Source of the DNA: Chthonomonas sp. UBA6659
Lineage (GTDB): Bacteria > Armatimonadota > Fimbriimonadia > Fimbriimonadales > Fimbriimonadaceae
Direction: 5' to 3'
NCBI GenBank assembly: GCA_002455425.1
Contig: DKKT01000051.1
Coordinates: forward strand, 1-20,431
DNA length: 20,431 bases
The first letter of the stretch is position 1, and each line of letters begins with the position of its first letter. The position numbers were made by a program, and so were the translations under genes. The notes below the pieces were generated by a model. It ran no database searches. It saw only the letters and a list, made by a program, of their open reading frames with translations, and was not told the DNA's origin. Below are positions 12,849 through 20,431 of the stretch, piece by piece.

Positions 12849-14390
12849 ATGCCTGGTGGCAATATAGTTATATTGATCGAGATCGCCACCCTCTTGGTGA
12901 TGGCGCTCGTTCTGTTTTCTCTGATCCGACGACAAAAGCAGACGATCCAGTCGACCCGCGATGAGGCGGCCCAGCTCGCCGAAACGCTGCGTGTCGAGGC
13001 CGAACAAGAACGTAAGGAGCTCCTCTTCCAAGCTCGCGAGGAAGCGTTGCGCGTCAAGCAGGTGCTCGACGAGGAACAGCGCGAGCGGAGAGCCGCCCTC
13101 GATCGCCTCGAAGAGAAGCTCGTCGCCAAGGACGAGACCATCGAAACCCGGCGCGAGCGGCTCGAATCCCGCGAACACGAACTCACCGAACGCGCAAGAC
13201 AACTCGATACGAAGGAACAGGAGCTCGCGGACCAGCACCAACAGGTCGAGCAGGAGCTCCAGCGTATGGCCGGGCTCACCCCCGACCAAGCGCGGGCCAT
13301 GTATCTCGCCTGCCTTGAAGACGACTTCCGCGAACTCGGCACCCGCCGAGCTCGCGAAATCGAAGCGGAGACGGTTGCGGTCGCCGAAAAGCGTGCGCGC
13401 CAAGCGATCCTGGACGTGATGGAGCGTTGCTCGGTCGAATACGTGACCGAAGCCACCGTCGCCGTCGTCATGCTGCCGACCGAGGAGATGAAGGGCCGGA
13501 TCATCGGGCGAGAAGGTCGCAACATCCGCGCCTTCGAGCAGGTGACCGGAGTGGACCTGATCATCGACGACACCCCCGAGGCCGTCGTGATCTCCAGCTT
13601 CGATCCGATCCGACGCGAGACGGCCCGGCTCGCGCTGATGAACCTGATGGTCGACGGCCGCATCCATCCCGGTCGCATCGAGGAGCTCTACGAGAAGGCC
13701 CAAGCCGAGGTCAAGCGCCTCGTCCTCGAAGCCGGAGAGCGCGCGGCCGTGCGCGCCAACATCGCCGGACTCCCCCGATCCGTGATCGAGACGATGGGCA
13801 AGCTCCGATTTCGCACCAGCTACGCCCAAAACGTCCTCGATCACAGCGTCGAAGTCGCCCATCTCGCCGCGATGATCGCCGCCGAAATGGGCCTCAACCA
13901 GGATGTCGCCCGCGTTGCCGGGTTCCTCCACGACATCGGCAAGGCCCTCGGCGAGGAGTGGGAAGGACCCCACGCCGTCACCGGAATGAACTACCTCCGG
14001 CAATGCGGCATGAAGGACGCCGTGCTGCATGCCGTCGGCGCGCACCATCGCGACATCGAGCCCACGACGCCCGAGGCCGTCGCCGTCATCATCGCCGACT
14101 CCCTGAGCGCGGCCCGTCCCGGAGCGCGGCGCGAGAACCTCGAAAACTACGTCAAGCGCCTCTCCGCCCTCGAAGAACTGGCGACCCAATTCGAAGGAGT
14201 CGAGCGTGCGTACGCCCTCCAAGCCGGACGCGAAATCCGGCTGATCGTCAAACCTGAGGAGATCGACGATCTCGCCGCGAAGCGCCTTGCCGGCGAAGTC
14301 GCCCGGCGTATCGAATCCGAAATGGAGTACCCCGGCCAGATCAAAGTCACCGTGATCCGTGAGACCCGGACGTCGGAGATCGCACGATGA
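12849..14390 (+). CDS. rny: Ribonuclease Y
   Basis: A 513-residue membrane-anchored endoribonuclease that starts mRNA decay. The ATG at 12849 gives an N-terminal TM helix (IVILIEIATLLVMALVLFSLI) and has a GAGAGG-like ribosome site overlapping the recX stop. A long charged coiled coil (about 30-165) follows, then a KH domain (GRIIGREGRNIRAFEQVTGVDLIIDD, starting near 216), then an HD domain with DHSVEVAHL and FLHDIGK (His361-Asp362), and the C-terminal RNase Y domain ending PGQIKVTVIRE. Length matches the family. The ymdB start overlaps its stop (ATGA). The recA-rny-ymdB neighbourhood is also known from Firmicutes. Confidence 0.97.
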   Translation: MPGGNIVILIEIATLLVMALVLFSLIRRQKQTIQSTRDEAAQLAETLRVEAEQERKELLFQAREEALRVKQVLDEEQRERRAALDRLEEKLVAKDETIETRRERLESREHELTERARQLDTKEQELADQHQQVEQELQRMAGLTPDQARAMYLACLEDDFRELGTRRAREIEAETVAVAEKRARQAILDVMERCSVEYVTEATVAVVMLPTEEMKGRIIGREGRNIRAFEQVTGVDLIIDDTPEAVVISSFDPIRRETARLALMNLMVDGRIHPGRIEELYEKAQAEVKRLVLEAGERAAVRANIAGLPRSVIETMGKLRFRTSYAQNVLDHSVEVAHLAAMIAAEMGLNQDVARVAGFLHDIGKALGEEWEGPHAVTGMNYLRQCGMKDAVLHAVGAHHRDIEPTTPEAVAVIIADSLSAARPGARRENLENYVKRLSALEELATQFEGVERAYALQAGREIRLIVKPEEIDDLAAKRLAGEVARRIESEMEYPGQIKVTVIRETRTSEIAR

Positions 14391-15163
14391 CCTACGACAT
14401 CCTCTTCCTCGGCGACATCGTGGGCAAGCCCGGCCGCGCGATCGTACGCGAGGCGCTGCCCTCCCTGATCGACACCTATCAGCCCCTGTTCGTGATCGCC
14501 AACGGCGAGAACGCCGCCGGGGGTGTCGGCATCACCCCCGACATCGCCGACGAACTCTTCGGGCACGGTATCGACGCCATCACCCTCGGCAATCATGCGT
14601 TCAACAAACGCGAAATCTACGCCTACCTCGAGGGCGAGCGGCCGATCGTCCGCCCCGCGAACATGGCAGTCGGCGTTCCCGGTCGCGGCCTGACCTTCGT
14701 CGAGAAGGGTGGGATCCGCCTCGCGGTCATGAACCTGTGTGGCCGGGTCTTCCTCGAAGGATACGACGATCCCTTCCGATGCGTCGATCTCCTCCTCCAG
14801 GACGTCGACACCCCCCATCGGTTCATCGACTTCCACGCCGAAGCCACCAGCGAGAAGGTCGCCTTCGCCTACCATGTCGAGGGGCGGGCTTCAGTGGTGG
14901 TCGGCACCCACACCCACATCCAAACCGCCGACGAGCGCGTCTTGCCGAATGGCACCGCCGCCATCACCGACGTCGGGATGTGTGGGCCGGACGGCAGCGT
15001 CATCGGGATGGACCGAGACATCGTTCTCGGGCGATTTCGGACTGGACTTCCCGCAAGATTCGAGGTTGGCGGCGGTCCGGGTGTAATATCCGGGGTGGTC
15101 GCGCGCGTCCAAAAGGAATCGGGACGCGCCGAAGCCATCGAACGCGTGCGCTTCGGAAGCTGA
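14387..15163 (+). CDS. ymdB: YmdB-family metallophosphoesterase
   Basis: A 258-residue member of the TIGR00282/YmdB family of calcineurin-like phosphodiesterases; the Bacillus protein hydrolyses 2',3'- and 3',5'-cyclic nucleotides and affects biofilm and motility genes. The metal-site motifs are FLGDIVGKPGR (N-terminus), NGENAAGG, GNHAFN and GTHTHIQTADE, followed by TDVGMCGP and GMD. The usual GNHTWD is GNHAFN here, a mild variation that keeps the Asn-His pair. The ATG overlaps the rny stop as ATGA and has a GGAGA site inside rny. Co-translation with RNase Y suggests a shared role in RNA turnover or signalling. Confidence 0.93.
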   Translation: MTYDILFLGDIVGKPGRAIVREALPSLIDTYQPLFVIANGENAAGGVGITPDIADELFGHGIDAITLGNHAFNKREIYAYLEGERPIVRPANMAVGVPGRGLTFVEKGGIRLAVMNLCGRVFLEGYDDPFRCVDLLLQDVDTPHRFIDFHAEATSEKVAFAYHVEGRASVVVGTHTHIQTADERVLPNGTAAITDVGMCGPDGSVIGMDRDIVLGRFRTGLPARFEVGGGPGVISGVVARVQKESGRAEAIERVRFGS

Positions 15164-15188
15164 CGAAACAGACGAGGACGAAACCAGG

Positions 15189-16217
15189 ATGCAGAAAACG
15201 AGACGGATGTTGCTTTCCCTTGCTGCGGTCGCGATGAGCGCCGCAACCCTTGCCCAATCCGGCACCGGCGTCTACGTGCCCGGAAGGCGCATCGCCGACC
15301 AGGCGATCACGGTGCAAGCCTGGGGCAGCGGCACGATCGCCGAGACCGATGAAGTCGCCCTCGAGGGCACCCATTCGGTGCGCCTTTCAACCCGCAATTT
15401 CTTCCAAGGCGGCAAACTGATCTTTGGCAATCCGATCGACCTCAGCCAGGCGTACGCCGACAAAGGCAGCCTCCTGATGTTCACGATCCGAGTTGCCGAT
15501 GCCGGCATGGTCATCGCCGGAAATGAAGGCAGCGGCGCGGCCTCGGGGCCCTCCCGTGGCGCCGGCCTCGCCGGAGCCGGAGGAGGCGGTGCAAGCGGGG
15601 ATGACGCAGGCCGTGGAGGCGGACGCGCCGGAGGGGGACGATCCGGAGGAGGTATCGCCGGTGGCGATGCCGGTGGCGGCGACGCCGGGGCCGCAGCCAG
15701 TAGCTTCCAAGTCGCACCCTTGCGCAATCTCCGATTCGTGATCACCACCACCGATGGCAAGCGAAGCGAGGGATTCCTTCCGATCGCCACCAGCACTTCG
15801 AAGGAGAAGTGGCGCCGAGTCGGGATGCCGCTGAACGCGATCCAGGGCTTCGATCGAACGAACAAGATCGTCAAGGAGATCGCGATCTCCGGCGACGCGA
15901 CCGCCACGATCTATGTCGGTGAAGTGACGATCCTCTCCGATACGACCCCGATCTTCGGAGAGCCCAATGTCCGCGAACTGAATCTCGCCCTCGGCGACGA
16001 GCGCGAGTTCTGGGCTACCGCTTCGGGCGGCGCGAGCGTCCTCAAGTACACCTGGGACTTCGACAGCGCCGACGGCATCCAGGTCGACGCCGAAGGCCAA
16101 GTGATCAAGCGACGGTTCCGCGTGCCGGGCGAATACACCGTCACCCTCACCATCTCCGACGTCTTCGGGCTCAAACAGCCGTACTCGACGACTATGAAAG
16201 TCGTCGTCAACCCGTAA
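15189..16217 (+). CDS. Secreted PKD-domain protein with Gly-rich insert
   Basis: A 342-residue secreted protein of unknown function. The Sec signal is MQKTRRMLLSLAAVAMSAATLAQ (cleavage near 23). A beta-rich domain, roughly 25-250, resembles a carbohydrate-binding jelly roll (VALEGTHSVRLSTRNFFQGGKLIF; later WRRVGMPLNAIQGFDRTNKIVKEIAI and IYVGEVTI). It is interrupted at about 111-171 by a low-complexity Gly/Ala/Arg/Asp segment. A C-terminal PKD-like domain (262-342) has YTWDFDSADG and GEYTVTLTISD. The start has a GAGGA site 10 nt upstream, and the gene lies 25 nt after ymdB, so it may share that transcript. A strong terminator follows. A surface-binding or structural role is inference. Confidence 0.85.
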   Translation: MQKTRRMLLSLAAVAMSAATLAQSGTGVYVPGRRIADQAITVQAWGSGTIAETDEVALEGTHSVRLSTRNFFQGGKLIFGNPIDLSQAYADKGSLLMFTIRVADAGMVIAGNEGSGAASGPSRGAGLAGAGGGGASGDDAGRGGGRAGGGRSGGGIAGGDAGGGDAGAAASSFQVAPLRNLRFVITTTDGKRSEGFLPIATSTSKEKWRRVGMPLNAIQGFDRTNKIVKEIAISGDATATIYVGEVTILSDTTPIFGEPNVRELNLALGDEREFWATASGGASVLKYTWDFDSADGIQVDAEGQVIKRRFRVPGEYTVTLTISDVFGLKQPYSTTMKVVVNP

Positions 16218-16225
16218 CCTCTCGA

Positions 16226-16257
16226 AGCCCTGCCCTTTCCATGGGGCAGGGCTTTTT
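16226..16257 (+). terminator. Strong intrinsic terminator after the PKD gene
   Basis: AGCCCTGCCC (16226-16235) and GGGCAGGGCT (16244-16253) form a perfect 10-bp stem with an 8-nt loop, and the run of five T ends at 16257. It lies 9 nt past the stop and closes the recA-to-PKD transcription unit. Confidence 0.93.
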
Positions 16258-16274
16258 CATGCCCGATCATCGCC

Positions 16275-16280
16275 TACAAT
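16275..16280 (+). promoter_or_regulatory. -10 element implying a leaderless mRNA
   Basis: TACAAT matches the -10 consensus at 5 of 6 positions and ends 6 nt before the ATG at 16287, so transcription would begin at or next to the start codon. There is no Shine-Dalgarno between the terminator and the ATG, which agrees with leaderless translation. The -35 region is not recognisable (it falls in the terminator T-tract). Confidence 0.55.
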
Positions 16281-16286
16281 GAGCGC

Positions 16287-16979
16287 ATGAATCGCGGCGT
16301 CCTCGCACTCTTCGCTCTCTCCCTCGCCGCCGTCGCGGCCCCCCAGGTCAAGACCGGCTCGAAGTCGATCTCGAACACCGTCAAGTCGAAGTACACGATC
16401 ACGGCTCGCTACCCGAGCTTCACCGGCGGCCCCCTCGCCCGAGCGGCCGGCGCCGCCGCCGCTCGTGATGCGCAAGCCGCCACGAAAGCGTTCCTCGCCG
16501 ACTACCGAAAGACCGGCAACATCGGAGCCGGCGGCGAATGGTACTACGACTCGACGTTCAAAGTCGGAGTCGCGACGCCCAACCTGATCAACTGGGCATG
16601 GACGATCGGGACCTATATGGGTGGCGCTCACGGCATGACGAACTTCGACACGATGACCTTTGCGATGATCGGAGGCAAGCCCAAAGCCCTCAAGCTCAAG
16701 GACCTCCTGCTTCCCGGGAAACAAGCCGCGGTGAACGGACTCGTGATCCAAAACCTCAAGAACCGCGATGGTGCCGACTTCGTCAAAGACGGCGAAACCA
16801 AGTCGATCCCCAACGAGTCGATGGAGTGCTTCCTCATCGGAACGAACGGCATCACGTTCCTCATCGAGCCGTACATCGCAGGCCCCTACGCTTCCGGACC
16901 GTTCGAAGTCACCGTCACGTGGTCCCAACTCAAAGGACTCGTGAACCCTGCCGGACCGCTCAAACCGTGGGCCCGATAA
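16287..16979 (+). CDS. Secreted DUF3298-domain protein
   Basis: A 230-residue protein with a Sec signal (MNRGVLALFALSLAAVAAPQ). The middle (about 35-115) looks like the DUF4163-type half seen in PdaC/RsiV-like proteins, with the phrase IGTYMGGAHGM. The C-terminal half (about 125-222) has DUF3298 features: KALKLKDLL, then ECFLIGTNGITFLIEPYIAGPYASGPFEVTVTWSQLKG. DUF3298 domains occur in extracellular parts of anti-sigma factors such as RsiV (a lysozyme sensor) and in deacetylases. Here no TM helix or enzyme domain is attached, so function is unknown. It probably has its own leaderless promoter, and the GH29 gene starts 1 nt after its stop. Confidence 0.82.
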   Translation: MNRGVLALFALSLAAVAAPQVKTGSKSISNTVKSKYTITARYPSFTGGPLARAAGAAAARDAQAATKAFLADYRKTGNIGAGGEWYYDSTFKVGVATPNLINWAWTIGTYMGGAHGMTNFDTMTFAMIGGKPKALKLKDLLLPGKQAAVNGLVIQNLKNRDGADFVKDGETKSIPNESMECFLIGTNGITFLIEPYIAGPYASGPFEVTVTWSQLKGLVNPAGPLKPWAR

Positions 16980-16980
16980 C

Positions 16981-18735
16981 ATGACCAGCGCTCTCCTTCT
17001 CGCCGCACTCGTGATGACGCCACAGCAACCGTTCCTCGAAACGAAAGCCGACCACGATCGCCGCATGGCGTGGTTCCGCGAAGCCCGCTTCGGGATGTTT
17101 ATCCACTGGGGCCTCTATGCCGTCCCGGGAGGCACGTGGAAGGGTAAGGACGTTCCCGGAGCCGCCGAATGGCTGATGTACTCGGCCCAGATCCCTGTCG
17201 CCGACTACGAGCCCCTGAAGACCCAATTCAACCCGGTCAAGTTCGACGCTGACCAGTGGGTCAGGATCGCCAAAGGCGCGGGGATGAAGTACATCGTCAT
17301 CACGAGCAAGCACCACGACGGCTTCGGCCTCTGGGACTCCAAGATCGGCGATTACGATGTCATGGCGACGCCCTTCCGGCGTGACATCCTCAAGGAGCTC
17401 GCGGCGGCGTGCAAGAAGGAGGGCCTCCGGCTCTGCTTCTACCACTCGATCATGGATTGGCGGCACCCGGATTACCTGCCGCGCCGTCCGTGGGATCAGC
17501 GGCCCGGAATCCAAGCCGACTTTGAGCGCTACGTGGCCTACATGAAGGCCCAGCTCAAAGAACTGCTCACCGGCTACGGCCCGATCGGAATTCTCTGGTT
17601 CGACGGCGAGTGGGAGGCCTCGTGGACCCATGACCGAGGCAAGGACCTTTACGCCTACGTTCGGGGCCTCCAGCCCGACATCATCGTCAACAACCGAGTC
17701 GACAAGGGGCGCGGCGGGATGGCCGGCATGACGGCCGGCGACCACAAAGGTGACTACGGAACCCCCGAACAGGAGATCCCGGCAAGCGGCTTCCCCGGCG
17801 TCGATTGGGAGTCCTGCATGACGATGAACGACACCTGGGGCTACAGCCGCCACGATCACAACTGGAAGTCGGCCGAGACCCTGATCAAGAACCTTGTCGA
17901 GTGCGCCTCCAAGGGCGGCAACTACCTCCTCAACGTCGGCCCGAACGACCTCGGCGAGATCCCGCAACCGTCGGTCGAGCGCCTCGAAGCAGTCGGCAAG
18001 TGGCTCGAGGCGAACGGGGAAGCGATCTACGGAACGAGCGCCGGACCTTTCCCGAAGCGTCTGCCTTGGGGGCGTGTCACCCAAAAGGGCAGCACCCTCT
18101 ACCTCTGCGTCTTCGACCCTGGCGCGACCGAGATCGAACTCACCGGACTCGACGGGAAACTCGTCCGCGCATACCCCCTTCGCGACCCGAGCAAGGCGGC
18201 CGTGATCGGGAAGAACGCGCGGGGTCCGGTCATCAAGATTCCCGGTGGACTCGCGACCGAGCCGGTGCGGGTCATCGCCCTCGTCACCCAAGGACCGCTC
18301 AAGGTCGAGACTCCCGTGCTGGGCCAAGCACGCGATGGCTCGGTCGCACTCGATGCGGAGGAGGCTCAAATCGTCGGAAATGCCCGATTTGAAGCGGACG
18401 AGAACAAGCGCTGCATCGGCTTCTGGACCGATACGGCGACCGTGGTCACCTGGACTTTCCAGATCACCAAGCCGGGACGCTTCCGGGTGGTGGCGGCGAT
18501 CGCCTGCGACTCTCCCGATGCCGGGAGCGAGGTCGCGTTCTCGGTCGCGGGGACGAAACTCACCCACAAAGTCGCAGCCACCAAGGGCTGGACCGACTTC
18601 GCCACCGTCGAGCTCGGCAGCGTGACGCTTGCCGCAGGCAAGCAGGTCGTGACGGTCAAGGCCGAGAAGATCGCGAAGAGCGCGGCGCTGAACCTGCGGT
18701 CATTGCGCTTGATTCCGGCCGGAGAGGACCGATGA
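16981..18735 (+). CDS. Alpha-L-fucosidase, glycoside hydrolase family 29
   Basis: A 584-residue retaining enzyme that releases alpha-L-fucose. The TIM barrel covers about 25-365: WFREARFGMFIHWGLYAVPGG near the start, SKHHDGFGLWDS (109-120), YHSIMDWRHPDY, and GILWFDGEWE with nucleophile Asp208, then NVGPNDLGEIP near the end of the barrel. A short beta domain (Gly/Leu-rich, YLCVFDPGATEIELTGLDG) and a C-terminal carbohydrate-binding-like beta-sandwich (about 440-580) follow. The N-terminus (SALLLAALVMTPQ) is hydrophobic but has no basic residue before the hydrophobic run, so export is uncertain. There is 1 nt between it and the upstream DUF3298 gene and an ATGA overlap with hpt, so all three are probably one operon. 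Confidence 0.95.
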   Translation: MTSALLLAALVMTPQQPFLETKADHDRRMAWFREARFGMFIHWGLYAVPGGTWKGKDVPGAAEWLMYSAQIPVADYEPLKTQFNPVKFDADQWVRIAKGAGMKYIVITSKHHDGFGLWDSKIGDYDVMATPFRRDILKELAAACKKEGLRLCFYHSIMDWRHPDYLPRRPWDQRPGIQADFERYVAYMKAQLKELLTGYGPIGILWFDGEWEASWTHDRGKDLYAYVRGLQPDIIVNNRVDKGRGGMAGMTAGDHKGDYGTPEQEIPASGFPGVDWESCMTMNDTWGYSRHDHNWKSAETLIKNLVECASKGGNYLLNVGPNDLGEIPQPSVERLEAVGKWLEANGEAIYGTSAGPFPKRLPWGRVTQKGSTLYLCVFDPGATEIELTGLDGKLVRAYPLRDPSKAAVIGKNARGPVIKIPGGLATEPVRVIALVTQGPLKVETPVLGQARDGSVALDAEEAQIVGNARFEADENKRCIGFWTDTATVVTWTFQITKPGRFRVVAAIACDSPDAGSEVAFSVAGTKLTHKVAATKGWTDFATVELGSVTLAAGKQVVTVKAEKIAKSAALNLRSLRLIPAGEDR

Positions 18736-19271
18736 GCCTCGCCACCGTCGAGACGCTCGAGGTCATGATCGGTCAACCCGAGCTCCAGGCCCGCATCGAG
18801 GCGCTGGCCCACGAAATCCACGACCAGTACGCTGGCGAAGAACTCCTCCTCGTCGGCGTCCTCAAGGGATCGTTTCTCTTCTTGGCCGACCTCTGCCGCC
18901 ATCTCGGGCCGAACGTGACGGTCGACTTCGTCCAAGTCAGCAGCTACGGCGATCGGAAAGAATCGAGCGGCGTCGTGCAGATTCGCAAAGACCTCGACAT
19001 CAACATCGAGGATCGGCACGTCTTACTGGTGGAGGACATCGTCGACACCGGGCTCACGCTCCAGCACCTCCGTGAGTTGCTGGCCGTGCGTAGGCCGAAA
19101 TCGCTGCGAGTGGTCAGCCTCCTATCCAAACCCGACGCTCGGCTTCATCACACCCAAATCGAATGGGTCGGATTCGAGATCGAGAACGAGTTTGTGGTAG
19201 GATACGGGCTGGACTACGCGGAGCGCTATCGTAACCTTCCGTTCATCGCGAAACTTCACCAGGCTGAGTAG
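18732..19271 (+). CDS. hpt: Hypoxanthine phosphoribosyltransferase
   Basis: A 179-residue cytoplasmic purine-salvage enzyme that makes IMP (and often GMP) from the base and PRPP. The PPi-binding loop is VGVLKGS (41-47), the flexible loop is SSYGD (70-74), and the PRPP site is VLLVEDIVDTGLTL (97-110). Near the C-terminus WVGFEIENEFVVGYGLDYAERYRNLP is the purine-specificity segment. Length is typical. The ATG overlaps the fucosidase TGA as ATGA and is preceded by GAGAGGA. Coupling of a salvage enzyme to a glycosidase is unusual. In many bacteria hpt sits near tilS and ftsH instead. Confidence 0.96.
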   Translation: MSLATVETLEVMIGQPELQARIEALAHEIHDQYAGEELLLVGVLKGSFLFLADLCRHLGPNVTVDFVQVSSYGDRKESSGVVQIRKDLDINIEDRHVLLVEDIVDTGLTLQHLRELLAVRRPKSLRVVSLLSKPDARLHHTQIEWVGFEIENEFVVGYGLDYAERYRNLPFIAKLHQAE

Positions 19272-19300
19272 TCCAATCCAAGCAATTCCCACGAATGAGG

Positions 19301-19321
19301 ATCGCCTCGCCTTTTGGCGAT
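19301..19321 (+). other. Small hairpin in the rho leader
   Basis: ATCGCC (19301-19306) and a second TCGCC (19307-19311) can each pair with GGCGAT (19316-19321), giving two alternative short stems upstream of the rho start. Possibly part of autogenous control, but the stems are only 5-6 bp and may be chance. Confidence 0.25.
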
Positions 19322-19349
19322 GAGCCCGATCCACCTAGCGGAAACCCCA

Positions 19350-20431
19350 ATGACCCATACGTTTCGAGCACGAAAATCCGAGGGCGGAGGCGGCGGTGGT
19401 CGTCGCAACCGAGGCGGAGGCGGTGGCGGCAAGAACCGAGAAGGCCTGCCCAAGACCGACCAGCAGACCGACCTCGAGCTCCTTCCCGAGCTGGATTACA
19501 ACCACTTCGACCGCATGACCGCCACCGAACTGGCGAAGGCGTGCAAGTCTCACAAGATTCCTCTCGAATCAAGCCGCTCGTCGGTGATCGAGACCCTTAT
19601 CCAAAAAGTCAACGAGGACTTCGGGGCGACCTACGGCCGAGGCGTCCTCGAACTCCTCAACGACGGATGGGGCTTCCTGCGCCGCGACAATTACGTCCCG
19701 TCGCCGCAGGACATCTACGTCTCCCAATCCCAGGTCAAGAGATTCGGCCTGCGCCAAGGCGACGTCGTCTTCGGCCAGGTCCGCCTCCCCAAGGAAGGCG
19801 AGAAGTACAAAGGCATGCTCCGAGTCGAGAGTGTCAACGGCCACGCCACCGGCTCGCCCGAGATGGCCGTGCGACGCAACTTCGACGAGCTGACTCCGCT
19901 TTTCCCCGATGAGCCGATCCGGATGGAAACCGCGCCGGACAACGTCCCTGCCCGGATCATCGACCTCATCGCTCCGATCGGCAAAGGCTCCCGGGGCCTG
20001 ATCGTCGCTCCGCCGAAGGCAGGAAAGACGACGATCGTCAAGACGATCGCCGGTTCGATCGCCGAGAACCACCCCGAAGTCGCCCTCATGGTCCTCCTTG
20101 TCGACGAGCGCCCTGAAGAGGTCACCGACATGCGGCGCTTCGTCAAGGGCCAGGTCATCAGCTCCACCTTCGACGAACCCCCGGAGAACCATATGCGCGT
20201 CACCGAGCTCTGCCTTGACCAGGCCAAGCGCCTCGTCGAGTCCGGGCGTGACGTGGTCATCCTCCTCGACTCCATCACCCGACTCTCCCGCGCCAGCAAC
20301 CTCACGATCAACCCGAGCGGCCGGACCCTTTCCGGCGGCCTCGATCCGGCCGCCCTCTACCGGCCGCGCCGGTTCTTCGGGGCAGCGCGCAACATCGAGG
20401 AAGGCGGATCGCTGACGATCATCGCCACCGC
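19350..20431 (+). CDS. rho: Transcription termination factor Rho (3' partial)
   Basis: The RNA-dependent ATPase/translocase that ends transcription. 360 residues are visible, and the frame runs off the right edge (some 60-80 residues missing by family length). An N-terminal extension rich in Gly and Arg (residues 10-31, two poly-Gly runs with RR/R) precedes the Rho N-terminal helical domain (MTATELAKACKSHKIP) and the cold-shock-like RNA-binding domain (GWGFLRRDNYVPSPQDIYVS). The ATPase core has Walker A APPKAGKTT (220-228), VDERPEEVTDM and Walker B VVILLDSITRLSRASN, then TLSGGLDPAALYRPRRFFGAARN. The ATG at 19350 has only a weak AGCGGA upstream and is chosen because the frame begins there and the N-domain follows. 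It lies 78 nt after hpt. Confidence 0.96.
   Translation, partial: MTHTFRARKSEGGGGGGRRNRGGGGGGKNREGLPKTDQQTDLELLPELDYNHFDRMTATELAKACKSHKIPLESSRSSVIETLIQKVNEDFGATYGRGVLELLNDGWGFLRRDNYVPSPQDIYVSQSQVKRFGLRQGDVVFGQVRLPKEGEKYKGMLRVESVNGHATGSPEMAVRRNFDELTPLFPDEPIRMETAPDNVPARIIDLIAPIGKGSRGLIVAPPKAGKTTIVKTIAGSIAENHPEVALMVLLVDERPEEVTDMRRFVKGQVISSTFDEPPENHMRVTELCLDQAKRLVESGRDVVILLDSITRLSRASNLTINPSGRTLSGGLDPAALYRPRRFFGAARNIEEGGSLTIIAT

Noticed and set aside
12479..14222. Long minus-strand open frames opposite recX/rny
   Set aside because: They lie antisense to genuine recX and rny, have no motifs, and one is an Arg/Ser-rich shadow. Codon-position bias explains them.
1..20431. CRISPR arrays, tRNA or rRNA genes, insertion sequences
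   Set aside because: I looked for regularly spaced repeats, tRNA-like cloverleaf ends and transposase motifs and saw none. A dedicated tRNA/CRISPR scan was not possible here.

Overview
The window is high-GC bacterial chromosomal DNA: a 2-kb accessory patch followed by about 18 kb of densely packed, mostly housekeeping genes. The combination of a Spo0H/SigH-type sigma factor, a recA-recX-rny-ymdB operon, secreted PKD and DUF3298 proteins, GH2 and GH29 glycosidases, a Rho with an Arg/Gly-rich N-terminal region and Rhs tips of the form YPVYDG(D/H)GNM is what I would expect from an Armatimonadota (Fimbriimonadales-like) genome. That placement is inference from gene content and was not computed. 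Two exact copies of the bacterial parS consensus (TGTTTCACGTGAAACA at 6314-6329 and 9646-9661) suggest that the window lies in the origin-proximal, ParB-loaded part of the chromosome.

Layout: (a) 1-2000, accessory. The 3' tip of an Rhs/YD-repeat gene enters from the left edge and is coupled to a compact FGE/SUMF1-fold gene that lacks the usual FGE cysteine motif. A second Rhs-tip remnant follows, then a small one-TM protein of unknown function. (b) 2000-2224, an intergenic stretch with a GC-rich hairpin repeat and a terminator. (c) 2225-11064, all on the minus strand. In transcription order these are a SigH-like sigma factor, CdsA (3-nt gap), parS, an ABC-2-type ATPase, a GH2 beta-mannosidase (ATGA overlap with the ATPase), parS, ValRS, and a secreted trypsin/V8-like protease with its own leader region. 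(d) 11065-11348, a divergent regulatory region with a strong sigma-70-type promoter for the sigma factor, a promoter for recA, and between them a perfect 8-4-8 palindrome. (e) 11349-20431, all on the plus strand: recA-recX-rny-ymdB joined by overlaps or very short gaps, a secreted PKD protein with a poly-Gly insert, a strong intrinsic terminator, then a probably leaderless DUF3298 gene, a GH29 alpha-L-fucosidase, hpt (ATGA overlap), and rho, which runs off the right edge.

How the genes fit together: the minus-strand run combines membrane-lipid synthesis, transcriptional control, envelope transport, mannoside breakdown and translation. The plus-strand run combines recombination and DNA repair (RecA/RecX), RNA turnover (RNase Y and the YmdB phosphodiesterase), envelope or secreted proteins, glycan breakdown, purine salvage and transcription termination. 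The most notable points are the paired parS sites just past stop codons, the tandem Rhs-tip plus downstream-gene pattern in the first 2 kb, the palindrome between the sigma-factor and recA promoters, and the ABC ATPase that has a glycosidase where its permease would be expected.
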